This document shows positions 46,565 to 55,658 of a stretch of 64,000 nucleotides of DNA, one piece after another. Made by a program: the position numbers and the translations under genes. The first letter of the stretch is position 1. Every line of letters starts with the position of its first letter. The notes under the pieces are model-generated. The model was not told the origin of the DNA. It ran no database searches and was given only the letters and a program-made list of their open reading frames with translations. The stretch is from Rivibacter sp049446155 (GTDB taxonomy: Bacteria; Pseudomonadota; Gammaproteobacteria; Burkholderiales; Burkholderiaceae_C): assembly GCF_049446155.1 (NCBI RefSeq), contig NZ_JBMSEE010000002.1, positions 248,001-312,000 of the forward strand, given 5' to 3'.

Positions 46565-47824
46565 ATGACCCAGCCCTCGACCGTGTTCCCGATCAAGCCG
46601 CAGTGGGAAAGCGAAGGCACTTCGCGCATCCCCTTCCTCACCTACACCGACGACGAGATCTACCGTCGCGAGCTGGAGCGCTTCTTCTACCGGGGCCACT
46701 GGTGCTACGTCGGCCTCGAGGCCGAGGTGCCGAACGCCGGCGACTTCAAGCGCACCGTGGTCGGCGAGCGCTCGGTGATCATGGTGCGTGACGCCGACGG
46801 CTCGATCAACGTGATCGAGAACGTCTGCGCGCACCGCGGCATGCGCTTCTGTCGCGAGCGCCACGGCAACCGCAAGGACTTCGTCTGCCCGTACCACCAG
46901 TGGAGCTACACGCTCAAGGGTGACCTGCAGGGCGTGCCGTTTCGGCGCGGCGTCAAGCAGGACGGCCAGGTCCACGGCGGCATGCCAGCGGACTTCAAGA
47001 CCTCGGACCACGGGCTCACGAAGCTGAAGGTCGCCACGCGCGGCGGCGTCGTGTTCGCGTCGTTCGACCACGAGGTCGAGTCGCTCGAGGACTACCTGGG
47101 TCCGACGATCCTCGGCTACTTCGATCGCCTGTTCAACGGCCGCCAGCTCAAGATCCTCGGCTACAACCGCCAGCGCATTCCGGGCAACTGGAAGCTGATG
47201 CAGGAGAACATCAAGGACCCGTACCACCCGGGCCTCTTGCACACCTGGTTCGTGACCTTCGGGCTCTGGCGCGCCGACAACAAGTCGCAGCTGCGCATGG
47301 ACGAGCGCCACCGCCACGCCGCGATGATTTCCACGCGCGGCAGTGGCGGCAAGGCCGAGCAGGTGACCCAGGTCTCCAGCTTCAAGGAGACGATGCAGCT
47401 CCATGACGCGAGCTTCCTCGACATCGTGCCCGAGCCCTGGTGGAACGGCCCCACCGCGGTGATGACCACCATCTTCCCGAGCGTGATCCTGCAGCAGCAG
47501 GTCAACAGCGTCTCGACGCGCCACATCCAGCCCAACGGCCATGGCAGCTTCGATTTCGTCTGGACCCACTTCGGCTTCGAAGACGACAGCGACGAGATGA
47601 CGCAGCGCCGCCTGCGCCAGGCCAACCTGTTCGGCCCGGCCGGCTTCGTCTCGGCCGACGACGGCGAGGTGATCGAGTTCTCGCAACAGGCTTTCGAGAG
47701 CAAGCCCTTCCATCGCACGCTCGCCGAGCTGGGCGGCCGCGAGGTCGAGGACACCGAGCACATGGTGACGGAGACGCTGATCCGCGGCATGTACGAGTAC
47801 TGGCGCAAGGTCATGGAGGACTGA
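46565..47824 (+). CDS. nagG: Salicylate 5-hydroxylase, large oxygenase subunit
   Basis: A 419-residue Rieske non-heme iron oxygenase alpha subunit. Rieske ligands are Cys88, His90, Cys108 and His111; the mononuclear iron site is in NIKDPYHPGLLHTW with a later Asp. Length and sequence type match NagG-like salicylate 5-hydroxylases, which convert salicylate to gentisate; related anthranilate or other aromatic-acid hydroxylases are possible. The adjacent gentisate dioxygenase strongly favours a gentisate-producing enzyme. Confidence 0.9.
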   Translation: MTQPSTVFPIKPQWESEGTSRIPFLTYTDDEIYRRELERFFYRGHWCYVGLEAEVPNAGDFKRTVVGERSVIMVRDADGSINVIENVCAHRGMRFCRERHGNRKDFVCPYHQWSYTLKGDLQGVPFRRGVKQDGQVHGGMPADFKTSDHGLTKLKVATRGGVVFASFDHEVESLEDYLGPTILGYFDRLFNGRQLKILGYNRQRIPGNWKLMQENIKDPYHPGLLHTWFVTFGLWRADNKSQLRMDERHRHAAMISTRGSGGKAEQVTQVSSFKETMQLHDASFLDIVPEPWWNGPTAVMTTIFPSVILQQQVNSVSTRHIQPNGHGSFDFVWTHFGFEDDSDEMTQRRLRQANLFGPAGFVSADDGEVIEFSQQAFESKPFHRTLAELGGREVEDTEHMVTETLIRGMYEYWRKVMED

Positions 47825-47827
47825 GCG

Positions 47828-48310
47828 ATGGCCGCGAACATCCGCTTCGAAGACTGGCTCGCGCTGACCCAGCTCTACGCCGACTACGCGAGCGCCGTCG
47901 ACTCGGGCCACTGGGACCTGTGGCCCGAGTTCTTCACCGACGACTGCGTCTACCGCCTGCAGCCGCGCGAGAACCACGAGCGCGGCTTCCCGCTCGCGAC
48001 GCTGTCGTTCACCAGCAAGGGCATGCTGAAGGACCGCGTCTACGGCATCAAGGAAACGCTCTTCCACGACCCGTACTACCAGCGCCACGTCGTCGGCGCG
48101 CCGGTGATCCGCAAGGCCGAGCCGGGGCGCTTCGAGTGCGAGGCGAACTACGCGGTCGTGCGCACCAAGCTGTCGGAGGCGTCGACGGTGTTCAACGTCG
48201 GCCGCTACCTCGACGTGGTCGTGAGCACACCGCAAGGGCTCAAGTTCGCGTCGCGCGAATGCATCTACGACAGCGAAATGATCCCCAACTCCATCATCTA
48301 TCCCATCTGA
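47828..48310 (+). CDS. nagH: Salicylate 5-hydroxylase, small oxygenase subunit
   Basis: A 160-residue ring-hydroxylating dioxygenase beta subunit (NTF2-like fold): LTQLYADYASAVDSGHWDLWPEFFTDDCVYRLQPREN near the start and SRECIYDSEMIPNSIIYPI at the end. It forms the structural partner of the large subunit and has no cofactor of its own. The ATG lies 3 bases after the large-subunit stop, indicating coupled translation. Confidence 0.9.
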   Translation: MAANIRFEDWLALTQLYADYASAVDSGHWDLWPEFFTDDCVYRLQPRENHERGFPLATLSFTSKGMLKDRVYGIKETLFHDPYYQRHVVGAPVIRKAEPGRFECEANYAVVRTKLSEASTVFNVGRYLDVVVSTPQGLKFASRECIYDSEMIPNSIIYPI

Positions 48311-48320
48311 GGGCCGCACG

Positions 48321-48638
48321 ATGAGCCAAGACAACTGGGTCGACGCCATCGCGGTCGACGAACTGCCGAGCGACGACGTCAAGGGCGTCGTCGTGGCCGG
48401 CCGCGACATTGCCATCTACACCGTCGGCGACGACATCTTCGCGACCGACAACGTCTGCACCCACGGCCAGGCGCGGCTGTGCGACGGTTTTCTCGACGGC
48501 CACGAGATCGAGTGCCCGCTGCACCAGGGCAAGTTCGACGTGCGCAACGGCCGCCCGACCTGCGACCCGGTCACCGAGTCGCTGCGCAGCTACCCGGTGA
48601 GGATCGAAGGCCAGCGCGTCTTCCTGCAGATCGACTGA
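48321..48638 (+). CDS. nagAb: Rieske-type ferredoxin of the oxygenase system (NagAb-like)
   Basis: A 105-residue Rieske ferredoxin. The ligand motifs are CTHGQARLCDGF (Cys/His pair near residue 45) and CPLHQGKFDVRNG (second pair near 65). It shuttles electrons from the NagAa-like reductase to the oxygenase. Size and sequence match NagAb. It starts 10 bases after the small subunit gene and ends the catabolic half of the operon. Confidence 0.92.
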   Translation: MSQDNWVDAIAVDELPSDDVKGVVVAGRDIAIYTVGDDIFATDNVCTHGQARLCDGFLDGHEIECPLHQGKFDVRNGRPTCDPVTESLRSYPVRIEGQRVFLQID

Positions 48639-48669
48639 CATCTTTTCCTGGCCGCCACGCACGGCCACC

Positions 48670-48688
48670 GCGAGCCACGCAGGCTCGC
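48670..48688. terminator. Intercistronic hairpin between the oxygenase and transporter genes
   Basis: GCGAGCC at 48670-48676 and GGCTCGC at 48682-48688 form a perfect 7-base stem with a 5-base loop. It lies just upstream of the binding-protein ribosome binding site (AAGGAGA). It may attenuate or stabilise parts of a long transcript so that the binding protein is made in excess. Confidence 0.45.
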
Positions 48689-48708
48689 ATCCACACAAGG
48701 AGACAAGC

Positions 48709-49869
48709 ATGAAGTTCAACGCATGGCGCGCCGCCGCGCTCGGCACCGCTCTGGCAGGTTCGGCGCTCGCCGCCCAAGCCGTCACCGTCGGCCTGATGGC
48801 CCCGCTCTCGGGTCCGCAGGCGCTCGTAGGACAGGACCAGGTCGACGGCTTCTCGCTCGCCGTCGAGCAGCTCGGCGGCAAGCTCGGCGGCCAGCCGCTG
48901 ACGCTCTTGAAGGAAGACGACCAGCTCAAGCCCGAGATCGGCCAGCAGATCGTGCGCAAGCTGATCGACAAGGACAAGGCCGACGCGATCGTCGGGCTCT
49001 CGTTCTCGAACGTGCTGATGGGCAGCCTGCCGCGCCTGGCCGAGTCGGGCGTGGTCGCGCTCGCCACCAACGCCGGGCCGTCGCCGATCGCCGGCGCGCA
49101 GTGCAAGGCCAACGTGTTCTCGCTCGCGTGGCAGAACGACGGCGCGGCCGAGGCGATGGGCAAGTTCGCGCAGGACCGCGGCCTCAAGCGCGTGTACCTG
49201 ATGGCGCCCAACTACCAGGCCGGCAAGGACATGCTGGCCGGCTTCAAGCGCTTCTACAAGGGCCAGGTCATCGACGAGGTCTACACCCAGGTCAACCAGC
49301 CCGACTACTCGGCCGAGATCGCGCAGCTGCAGGCCGCCTCGCCCGAAGCGGTGTTCGTGTTCTACCCGGGCGGCATGGGCATCAACTTCGTCAAGCAGAT
49401 GAGCCAGGCGGGCCTGATGGGCAAGCTGCCGCTGTACTCGGTGTTCACGGTCGACGGCACCACGCTGCCCTCGCTGCGCGAATCGGCGGTCGGCACCGTC
49501 AGCGGCGCGATGTACGACGCCGCGCTCGACACGCCGGAGAACAGGAAGTTCGTCGCCGCCTTCGAGGCCAAGTACAAGCGCACGCCCAGCCTCTACGCCG
49601 CCACCGGCTACGACGCCGCCCAGCTGCTCGACGCGGCGCTGCGCAAGTCCGGCGGCGACGCGAAGAAGCTCGCCGCGGCGGTCAAGGCGGCCGGCGGCGA
49701 GTTCAAGTCGGTGCGCGGGCCGTTTCGCTTCGGCAAGAACAACATGCCGGTGCAGAACTACTACGCCTTCGAGACCGTTCGCGACGGCGGCAAGCTCGCG
49801 ACCAGGCTGATCGGCACGCCGCTGGCGTCGCACGCCGATCCGTACGCGGCGCAGTGCAATCTGCCCTGA
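48709..49869 (+). CDS. Branched-chain-type ABC transporter binding protein
   Basis: A 386-residue periplasmic binding protein with a signal peptide (cleavage near ALA-AQA). VTVGLMAPLSGPQALVGQDQVDGFSLAVEQLGGKLGGQPLTLL is the Leu/Ile/Val-binding-type opening. This family also binds aromatic acids such as benzoate derivatives. Placed inside the salicylate/gentisate operon and before LivHMGF-type genes, it likely captures the aromatic acid; that is inference from context. Confidence 0.9.
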   Translation: MKFNAWRAAALGTALAGSALAAQAVTVGLMAPLSGPQALVGQDQVDGFSLAVEQLGGKLGGQPLTLLKEDDQLKPEIGQQIVRKLIDKDKADAIVGLSFSNVLMGSLPRLAESGVVALATNAGPSPIAGAQCKANVFSLAWQNDGAAEAMGKFAQDRGLKRVYLMAPNYQAGKDMLAGFKRFYKGQVIDEVYTQVNQPDYSAEIAQLQAASPEAVFVFYPGGMGINFVKQMSQAGLMGKLPLYSVFTVDGTTLPSLRESAVGTVSGAMYDAALDTPENRKFVAAFEAKYKRTPSLYAATGYDAAQLLDAALRKSGGDAKKLAAAVKAAGGEFKSVRGPFRFGKNNMPVQNYYAFETVRDGGKLATRLIGTPLASHADPYAAQCNLP

Positions 49870-49879
49870 GGAGTACGTC

Positions 49880-49981
49880 ATGAGGTACTTCGCGCGGGCC
49901 GAGCGCCGGGCCGCTCCCAAGCCGGCCCGCATCCCCTCGGGGGATCGGCCGACGTACCCGTCGGACGAGGGGCTGCCATGA
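49880..49981 (+). CDS. Possible 33-residue leader ORF coupled to the permease gene
   Basis: An ATG at 49880, with a strong ribosome binding site (TGAGGAG), opens a 33-codon frame rich in Arg, Pro and Ala (MRYFARAERR...). Its stop TGA overlaps the ATG of the permease gene (ATGA at 49978-49981), a coupling arrangement like those between real genes here. The DNA of this stretch has several small palindromes and resembles intergenic elements found in related bacteria, so it may be a repeat that happens to be open. The translation product has no recognised family. Confidence 0.35.
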   Translation: MRYFARAERRAAPKPARIPSGDRPTYPSDEGLP

Positions 49982-50898
49982 GCGCGACACTGCTGCTCGC
50001 ACAGCTGCTCAACGGCCTGCAGTACGGCGTGCTGCTGTTCCTGCTGGCCGCCGGCCTGACCCTGGTGTTCGGGATCATGAGCTTCGTGAACCTGGCGCAC
50101 GGCTCGCTGTACATGCTGGGCGCCTACGCGGGCGCGCTGGCCTACGCGGCGACCGGCTCGTTCGCGCTCAGCATCCTGGGCGCGATGGCCGCGGCGCTGG
50201 CGATCGGCCTGCTGCTCGAGGTGAGCATCGTCTCGCGCCTGTACCGGCGCGACCACCTCGACCACGTGCTCGCGACCTTCGGCCTGGTGATGTTCTTCAA
50301 CGAGCTGGTGCGCATCGTCTGGGGGCCGCAGCCGCTGTTCGTGCAGGTGCCCGAAGTGCTCAGCGGCACCGTCAGCCTGTTCGGCTTCAACTACCCCTCG
50401 TACCGCTTCGCGATCATCGTCGCCGGCCTCGTGGTCGCGGTGGGTTCCTACTTGCTGATCCACAAGACGCGGGTGGGCATGCTGATCCGCGCCGGCGCGC
50501 AGAACCCGCAGCTGGTTGCGGCGCTGGGCGTCAACATCGGCCTGCTCAACGCGATGCTGTTCGGCGTCGGCGCAATGCTGGCTGGCGTGGCCGGCGCGAT
50601 GGCGGGGCCGGTGCTGTCGGTGCAGTCGGGCATGGGCGAGCCGGTGCTGATCACGACCCTCGTGGTGATCGTGATCGGCGGCATCGGCTCGGTGAAGGGC
50701 GCGCTCTACGGCGCCATCATCGTCGGCCTGGTCGACACCTTCGGCCGCGTGATGCTGCCGCTGCTGCTGCGCCAGATCGCCGAGCGTTCGATCGCCGATG
50801 CCGCCGGGCCCGCGCTGGCCTCGATGAGCGTCTACCTGCTGATGGCCCTGGTGCTCGCGCTGCGACCGCAGGGCCTGTTCCCGGTCCGTCGCGGCTGA
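49978..50898 (+). CDS. livH: ABC transporter permease, LivH type
   Basis: A 306-residue inner-membrane permease with about eight membrane segments. LLFLLAAGLTLVFGIMSFVNLAHGSLYMLGAY and MGEPVLITTLVVIVIGGIGSVKGAL are the classic LivH features. It forms half of the channel with the LivM-type protein encoded next. The start follows GAGGGGC. Confidence 0.93.
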   Translation: MSATLLLAQLLNGLQYGVLLFLLAAGLTLVFGIMSFVNLAHGSLYMLGAYAGALAYAATGSFALSILGAMAAALAIGLLLEVSIVSRLYRRDHLDHVLATFGLVMFFNELVRIVWGPQPLFVQVPEVLSGTVSLFGFNYPSYRFAIIVAGLVVAVGSYLLIHKTRVGMLIRAGAQNPQLVAALGVNIGLLNAMLFGVGAMLAGVAGAMAGPVLSVQSGMGEPVLITTLVVIVIGGIGSVKGALYGAIIVGLVDTFGRVMLPLLLRQIAERSIADAAGPALASMSVYLLMALVLALRPQGLFPVRRG

Positions 50899-50909
50899 GG
50901 GAGTCCGCC

Positions 50910-51917
50910 ATGTCCAAGCTCCATCCATGGCGGCCGGCGACGGCCGTGCCGCTGGCCGTGCTGCTCGCGCTGGCCGCCGTGCCCTTCATCGCGCAGGCGA
51001 TCGGCCAGCCGTTCTGGACCTCGTTCTTCGCGCGCATCCTGATCTACGCGATCGCGGCCTCGGCGCTCAACCTCGCGCTCGGCTACGGCGGGCTCGTGAG
51101 CTTCGGCCACGCGCTGTTCATGGGCCTGGGCAGCTATGCGGTCGCGCTGCCGGCCTTCCACGGCGTCGACAGCGGCTGGGTGCACCTGGCCTGGTGCGTC
51201 GGTGCCTGCGCGCTGGTGGCGCTGGCGGTCGGGGCGATCAGCCTGCGCACCTCGGGCATGTCCTTCATCATGATCACGCTGGCCTTCGCGCAGATGGGCT
51301 ACTTCCTGTTCGTGAGCCTCAAGCAGTACGGCGGCGACGACGGGCTCGCGGTGTCGGCGACCAGCCGCTTCGCCGGCCTGGACCTCGGCTCGACGACGAC
51401 GCTCTACGGCGCCGCGCTCGCGGTGCTGGTGCTGCTCACGTGGTGGATGGCGCGGCTGCGCGTCGCGCCCTTCGGCATGGCGCTGCGCGGCGCGCGCCAG
51501 AACGCGCGCCGCGTGCAGGCGATCGGCCTGCAGCCGCGGCGCGTGCAGCTCGCGGCCTTCGTGATCTCGGGCGTGGTGTGCGGCCTGGCCGGCCTGCTGC
51601 TCGCCAACCTGAACGCCTACGCCTCGCCGAGCACGATGTCGTGGACGGTCTCCGGCGAGCTGATCGTGATGGTGGTGCTCGGCGGCATGGGCACGGTGTT
51701 CGGCCCGCTACTCGGTGCGCTGGTCTTCCTCGGCCTCGAGGAAGTGCTCAAGGGCTGGACCGATCACTGGATGGCGATCTTCGGGCCGCTGATCGTGGTG
51801 ATGGCCCTGGTCGGGCGGCGCGGCATCGTCGGCCTGCTCGAGAAGCTCGCACCCGCGGCGCGCCGCGAGCCTCGCGCTGCGGCCCCCGAGGCCGCGCTTC
51901 AGCAAGGAGGCGCGTGA
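50910..51917 (+). CDS. livM: ABC transporter permease, LivM type
   Basis: A 335-residue inner-membrane permease. ALNLALGYGGLVSFGHALFMGLGSYAV and LIVMVVLGGMGTVFGPLLGALVF mark the LivM family. It pairs with the LivH-type subunit. Its stop overlaps the first ATPase gene's start (TGATG at 51915-51919). Confidence 0.93.
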   Translation: MSKLHPWRPATAVPLAVLLALAAVPFIAQAIGQPFWTSFFARILIYAIAASALNLALGYGGLVSFGHALFMGLGSYAVALPAFHGVDSGWVHLAWCVGACALVALAVGAISLRTSGMSFIMITLAFAQMGYFLFVSLKQYGGDDGLAVSATSRFAGLDLGSTTTLYGAALAVLVLLTWWMARLRVAPFGMALRGARQNARRVQAIGLQPRRVQLAAFVISGVVCGLAGLLLANLNAYASPSTMSWTVSGELIVMVVLGGMGTVFGPLLGALVFLGLEEVLKGWTDHWMAIFGPLIVVMALVGRRGIVGLLEKLAPAARREPRAAAPEAALQQGGA

Positions 51918-52666
51918 TGGCCGCCGCGCTTCGCACCCAGGACCTCGTGATGCGCTACGGCGCGTTGCTGGTCACCGACCACGTCAGCCTCGACATCCGC
52001 CCGGGCGAACTGCACGCGGTGATCGGCCCCAACGGCGCCGGCAAGACGACGCTGATCAACCAGCTCAGCGGCGAGCTGCATTCGCAGCAAGGCCGCATCG
52101 ACTTCGACGGCCGTGACGTGACCGCGCAGCCGGTGCATCGCCGCTCGCGCGACGGCCTGCTGCGCTCCTACCAGATCACCTCGATCTTTGAGGAGTTCAC
52201 GGTGCTCGAGAACGCCGTGCTCGCCGCGCTGGCGGCGCGCCGTCACGCCTTCGGCTTCTGGCAGCCGATGCTGGCCGATGCGCCTGCGCGCCGCGCCGCC
52301 GAGGAGGCCGTGGCCGCCGCGGGCCTGGCCGCGCAGGCCGCGGTGGCGGCCGGCGAGCTCGCCTACGGACAGCGCCGCCAGCTCGAGCTGGCGATGACGC
52401 TGGCCGCGCAGCCCAAGCTCCTGCTGCTCGACGAGCCGATGGCCGGCATGAGCGTGCAGGAGTCGGCCGCCGTGACCGCGCTGCTGCGCGGCTTGAAGGG
52501 CCGCTACACCATCGTGCTCGTCGAGCACGACATGGACGCCGTGTTCGCGCTGGCCGACCGCATCACGGTGCTGGTCTACGGCCGCGTGATGTTCACCGGC
52601 ACGCCCGCCGAGGTGCGCGAGCATCCCGAGGTGCGCGCCGTCTACCTCGGCGAAGAGAGCGTTTGA
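51917..52666 (+). CDS. livG: ABC transporter ATPase, LivG type
   Basis: A 249-residue ATPase with Walker A GPNGAGKTT (about residue 37), a Q-loop (SYQITSIFEEFTVLENAV), a signature region ELAYGQRRQLELAMTLA and Walker B LLLLDEPMAGM; the H-loop His is in VLVEHDMDAV. All catalytic motifs are intact. Together with the LivF-type protein it would power uptake. Confidence 0.93.
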   Translation: MAAALRTQDLVMRYGALLVTDHVSLDIRPGELHAVIGPNGAGKTTLINQLSGELHSQQGRIDFDGRDVTAQPVHRRSRDGLLRSYQITSIFEEFTVLENAVLAALAARRHAFGFWQPMLADAPARRAAEEAVAAAGLAAQAAVAAGELAYGQRRQLELAMTLAAQPKLLLLDEPMAGMSVQESAAVTALLRGLKGRYTIVLVEHDMDAVFALADRITVLVYGRVMFTGTPAEVREHPEVRAVYLGEESV

Positions 52667-52673
52667 GGCGCGC

Positions 52674-53390
<717 letters not shown>

Positions 53391-53394
53391 CGCC

Positions 53395-54033
53395 ATGCAG
53401 CTCTACGGCTTCTTTCGCAGCGGCACCTCGCACCGCCTGCGCATCGCGCTCAATCTCAAGCGCCTGGCCTACGAGCAGGTCGCGATCGACCTGCGCCGCG
53501 AAGAGCACCTGCGCGCCGAGTTCAAGGCGATCAACCCGCAGCAGCTGGTGCCGGCGCTGGAGTTCGGCGGGCGCGTGCTGACGCAGTCGCCGGCCATCAT
53601 CGAGTGGCTCGAGGAGCGCTATCCCGACCCGCCGCTGCTGCCGCCCGGCCCAGACGAACGCGCGCAGGTGCGCGCGCTCGCGGCCATCGTCGGCTGCGAC
53701 ATCCACCCGGTCAACAACCGCCGCATCCTCGAGGCGCTGCGCCACCGCTTCGGCGCCGACGAGGCCGCGATCAACGACTGGTGCGGCACCTGGATCGCCG
53801 CCGGCTTCGACGCCTTCGAGGCCCTGGTCAAGGCGCACGGCCGCGGCGGCGAATTCGCGTTCGGCCACCAGCCGACGCTGGCCGACGTCTACCTCGTGCC
53901 GCAGATCGAGAGCGCGCGGCGCTTCAAGGTGGAGCTCGCGCGCTGGCCGCGGCTGATGGCGATCGACGCCGCCTGCGCGCGGATCGAGGCCTTCCAGCGC
54001 GCCGCGCCGGCCGTGCAGCCCGACGCGTCCTGA
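53395..54033 (+). CDS. nagL: Maleylpyruvate isomerase (zeta-class GST family)
   Basis: A 212-residue glutathione-S-transferase-fold isomerase. LYGFFRSGTSHRLRIALNLKRL, then AINPQQLVPALEFGGRVLTQSPAIIEWLEERYP, are the zeta-class signature. It isomerises maleylpyruvate to fumarylpyruvate using glutathione, linking gentisate dioxygenase to the hydrolase encoded earlier. Zeta-class maleylacetoacetate isomerases look alike, but the gentisate context decides the name. Last gene of the operon. Confidence 0.9.
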   Translation: MQLYGFFRSGTSHRLRIALNLKRLAYEQVAIDLRREEHLRAEFKAINPQQLVPALEFGGRVLTQSPAIIEWLEERYPDPPLLPPGPDERAQVRALAAIVGCDIHPVNNRRILEALRHRFGADEAAINDWCGTWIAAGFDAFEALVKAHGRGGEFAFGHQPTLADVYLVPQIESARRFKVELARWPRLMAIDAACARIEAFQRAAPAVQPDAS

Positions 54034-54112
54034 GGCCCGGCAGGCCGGTTCCGCCAGAGGCGTGATCCGAGACCGGCCGCTGCGGCATGATTTCTGCACA
54101 AACGAGCCTCGG

Positions 54113-54145
54113 GGCCGCGCGATCCCTTTCGTGGTGCGCGCGGCC
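54113..54145. terminator. Hairpin after the salicylate/gentisate operon
   Basis: GGCCGCGCG at 54113-54121 and CGCGCGGCC at 54137-54145 form a perfect 9-base stem with a 15-base loop. It stands between the isomerase stop and the chemoreceptor-like gene. It may end the operon, or lie in the leader of the following gene. Confidence 0.5.
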
Positions 54146-54171
54146 GTGAACAAGCTCATGAAAGCGATCCC

Positions 54172-54834
54172 ATGTTGCACACGGGCAGGGCATCGAGCGC
54201 GCGCGCAGCGCTCAGCGGCGAAGCCTTCGGCACGCTGATCAATCTCTCGGGCCGCCGGCGCTTCACCTCGCAGCGCGTCGTGCTCTACGCGGTGCTGGCC
54301 GCGCAGGGCCGCGACGGCGCGCTGCAGCTGTCGAAGGACGCGCTGGCGACGTTTTGCCAGGCGCATCGCGCGCTGGTCGACGGCACGGACGAGCTGCCGG
54401 GGGTCTTCTGCGACGAGCTGCACGAAGCCTACTTCGGCGACGAAGGCGGCGACGCCGTGATCCGCGGCTTCATCGACCTCGCGCAGCGCACGCACGAGGG
54501 CATCGCGGGCGGTCACCGCTACGCAAAGCGCTGCCTCGACGAGCTCGTGGACAGCGCAACGCCGCTGCTGGCGATGCTCAACCGCATCACCCAGGTCTAC
54601 GAAGACCTGGCGCGACGCCAGGCCGGGCTGGCCCGCAAGCAGCTGCGCGGCGTGATGAGCGACATCGAGTCGATCGCCAAGCAGGCGCGCATCGTCGCCT
54701 TCAACGCGCAGATCGTGGCCTCGCGCAGCAATGCCTCGGGGCGCGAGTTCGCGGTCGTGGCGTCGGAGATGTCGCAGATCACCACGCGCATCGACGAGCT
54801 GGTGCGCGAGGCGATGAGAACGTCGGTGGCGTGA
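54172..54834 (+). CDS. Soluble protein with a short chemoreceptor-type signalling tip
   Basis: A 220-residue soluble, mostly helical protein with no membrane segment or HAMP domain. The C-terminal third reads IESIAKQARIVAFNAQIVASRSNASGREFAVVASEMSQI, clearly like the hairpin tip of methyl-accepting chemotaxis proteins (usually I..IA.QTN.LALNAAIEAARAGE.GRGFAVVA). The long flanking bundle with methylation helices is largely missing. The N-terminal half (GRRRFTSQRVVLYAVLAAQGRDG) is not recognised. It could bind CheA/CheW-like partners or be a stand-alone signalling adaptor. Orphan gene after the aromatic operon. Confidence 0.6.
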   Translation: MLHTGRASSARAALSGEAFGTLINLSGRRRFTSQRVVLYAVLAAQGRDGALQLSKDALATFCQAHRALVDGTDELPGVFCDELHEAYFGDEGGDAVIRGFIDLAQRTHEGIAGGHRYAKRCLDELVDSATPLLAMLNRITQVYEDLARRQAGLARKQLRGVMSDIESIAKQARIVAFNAQIVASRSNASGREFAVVASEMSQITTRIDELVREAMRTSVA

Positions 54835-54852
54835 GCGCCTGACCCGGTGAGG

Positions 54853-55596
54853 TCAATGGTCCTCGTGGTAATCCGCGGCGCCTTGCTTCCAGTACGCGGC
54901 GAGCTTGGCGTCCTCGCGCGGGTGACCCTTGTCGACCAGCACGATCTCGCGCGCCTTGGCGATCATCGAGGCCTCGGCGGCACACCACACGTAGCCTGAG
55001 CCCTCGGGCAGCGGCAGCGCACGCAGCGTGGCGATCCATTCGTCGGGGCTGGCGACCCATTGCACCTCGAGCCCGGCGCGGCTGGCGATCGCGCGACGGT
55101 CGGCCACGTCGGCCACCTGCATCAGCACGATCGCGCGCGTCGATGCCGGCAGTTCCTCGAGGCGGCGGTGGATCGCCGGCAGCGCGCTGGCGTCGCCGGC
55201 CAGCAGGTGCCAGTCGTAGTCGGTCGGCACGATCATCGAACCGCGCGGGCCGGCGATCACGGCGCGCTGGCCCGCGCGTGCGTTGCGCGCCCATTCGGAG
55301 GCGCCGTCTTGGCCGTGCGAGTCGTGGAGGACGAACTCGATCGTCAGCTCGCGGCGCTCGCGGTCGAAGCGGCGCGGCGTGTAGTCGCGCAGCACCGGCT
55401 CGCCATCGGCGCCCTGGAACACGAACTTGACGTGGTCGTCGAACGAGGCGGAGACGAAGCCGCCGAGCGCCTCGCCGGCGAAGGTGATGCTCGTGAAGTG
55501 CGGGCCGAGCGGCTGCACGGCGGCCACCGTCACGTCGCGGCGCACGAGCTCGTGGCGCACGCGCAGCACGCGGCGGCCGGATTCGGGAGCTTGCAT
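54853..55596 (-). CDS. Siderophore-interacting protein (FAD ferric reductase, ViuB-like)
   Basis: A 247-residue NAD(P)H:FAD ferric-siderophore reductase. The FAD motif RDYTPRRFDRERRELTIEFVLH, the mid-domain RGSMIVPTDYDWHLLAGDASALPAI and the C-terminal YWKQGAADYHE are classic for this family. It releases iron from imported ferric siderophores in the cytoplasm. It is divergent from a MarR regulator whose likely operators lie in the gap. Confidence 0.92.
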   Translation of the reverse strand: MQAPESGRRVLRVRHELVRRDVTVAAVQPLGPHFTSITFAGEALGGFVSASFDDHVKFVFQGADGEPVLRDYTPRRFDRERRELTIEFVLHDSHGQDGASEWARNARAGQRAVIAGPRGSMIVPTDYDWHLLAGDASALPAIHRRLEELPASTRAIVLMQVADVADRRAIASRAGLEVQWVASPDEWIATLRALPLPEGSGYVWCAAEASMIAKAREIVLVDKGHPREDAKLAAYWKQGAADYHEDH

Positions 55597-55613
55597 GGGT
55601 CGATCGTCAATTG

Positions 55614-55658
55614 GTTGATAATGTCATCCATCATGCGCAAATCAGTTGACCATGTCAA
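55614..55658. promoter_or_regulatory. Paired candidate MarR operators between the siderophore and MarR genes
   Basis: GTTGATAATGTCA (55614-55626) and GTTGACCATGTCA (55645-55657) match at 11 of 13 bases with a 31-base period, about three helical turns. The second contains TTGACCATGTCAA, a palindrome fitting the TTG-N7-CAA form of MarR sites. A further dyad TCAATTGGTTGA overlaps the first. The sites span the start of the MarR gene, which suits autorepression. Confidence 0.5.

Noticed and set aside
45599..48415. 938-codon open frame antisense to the nag-like genes
   Set aside because: Shadow of the dioxygenase, hydrolase and oxygenase genes on the other strand; no start signal or motif.
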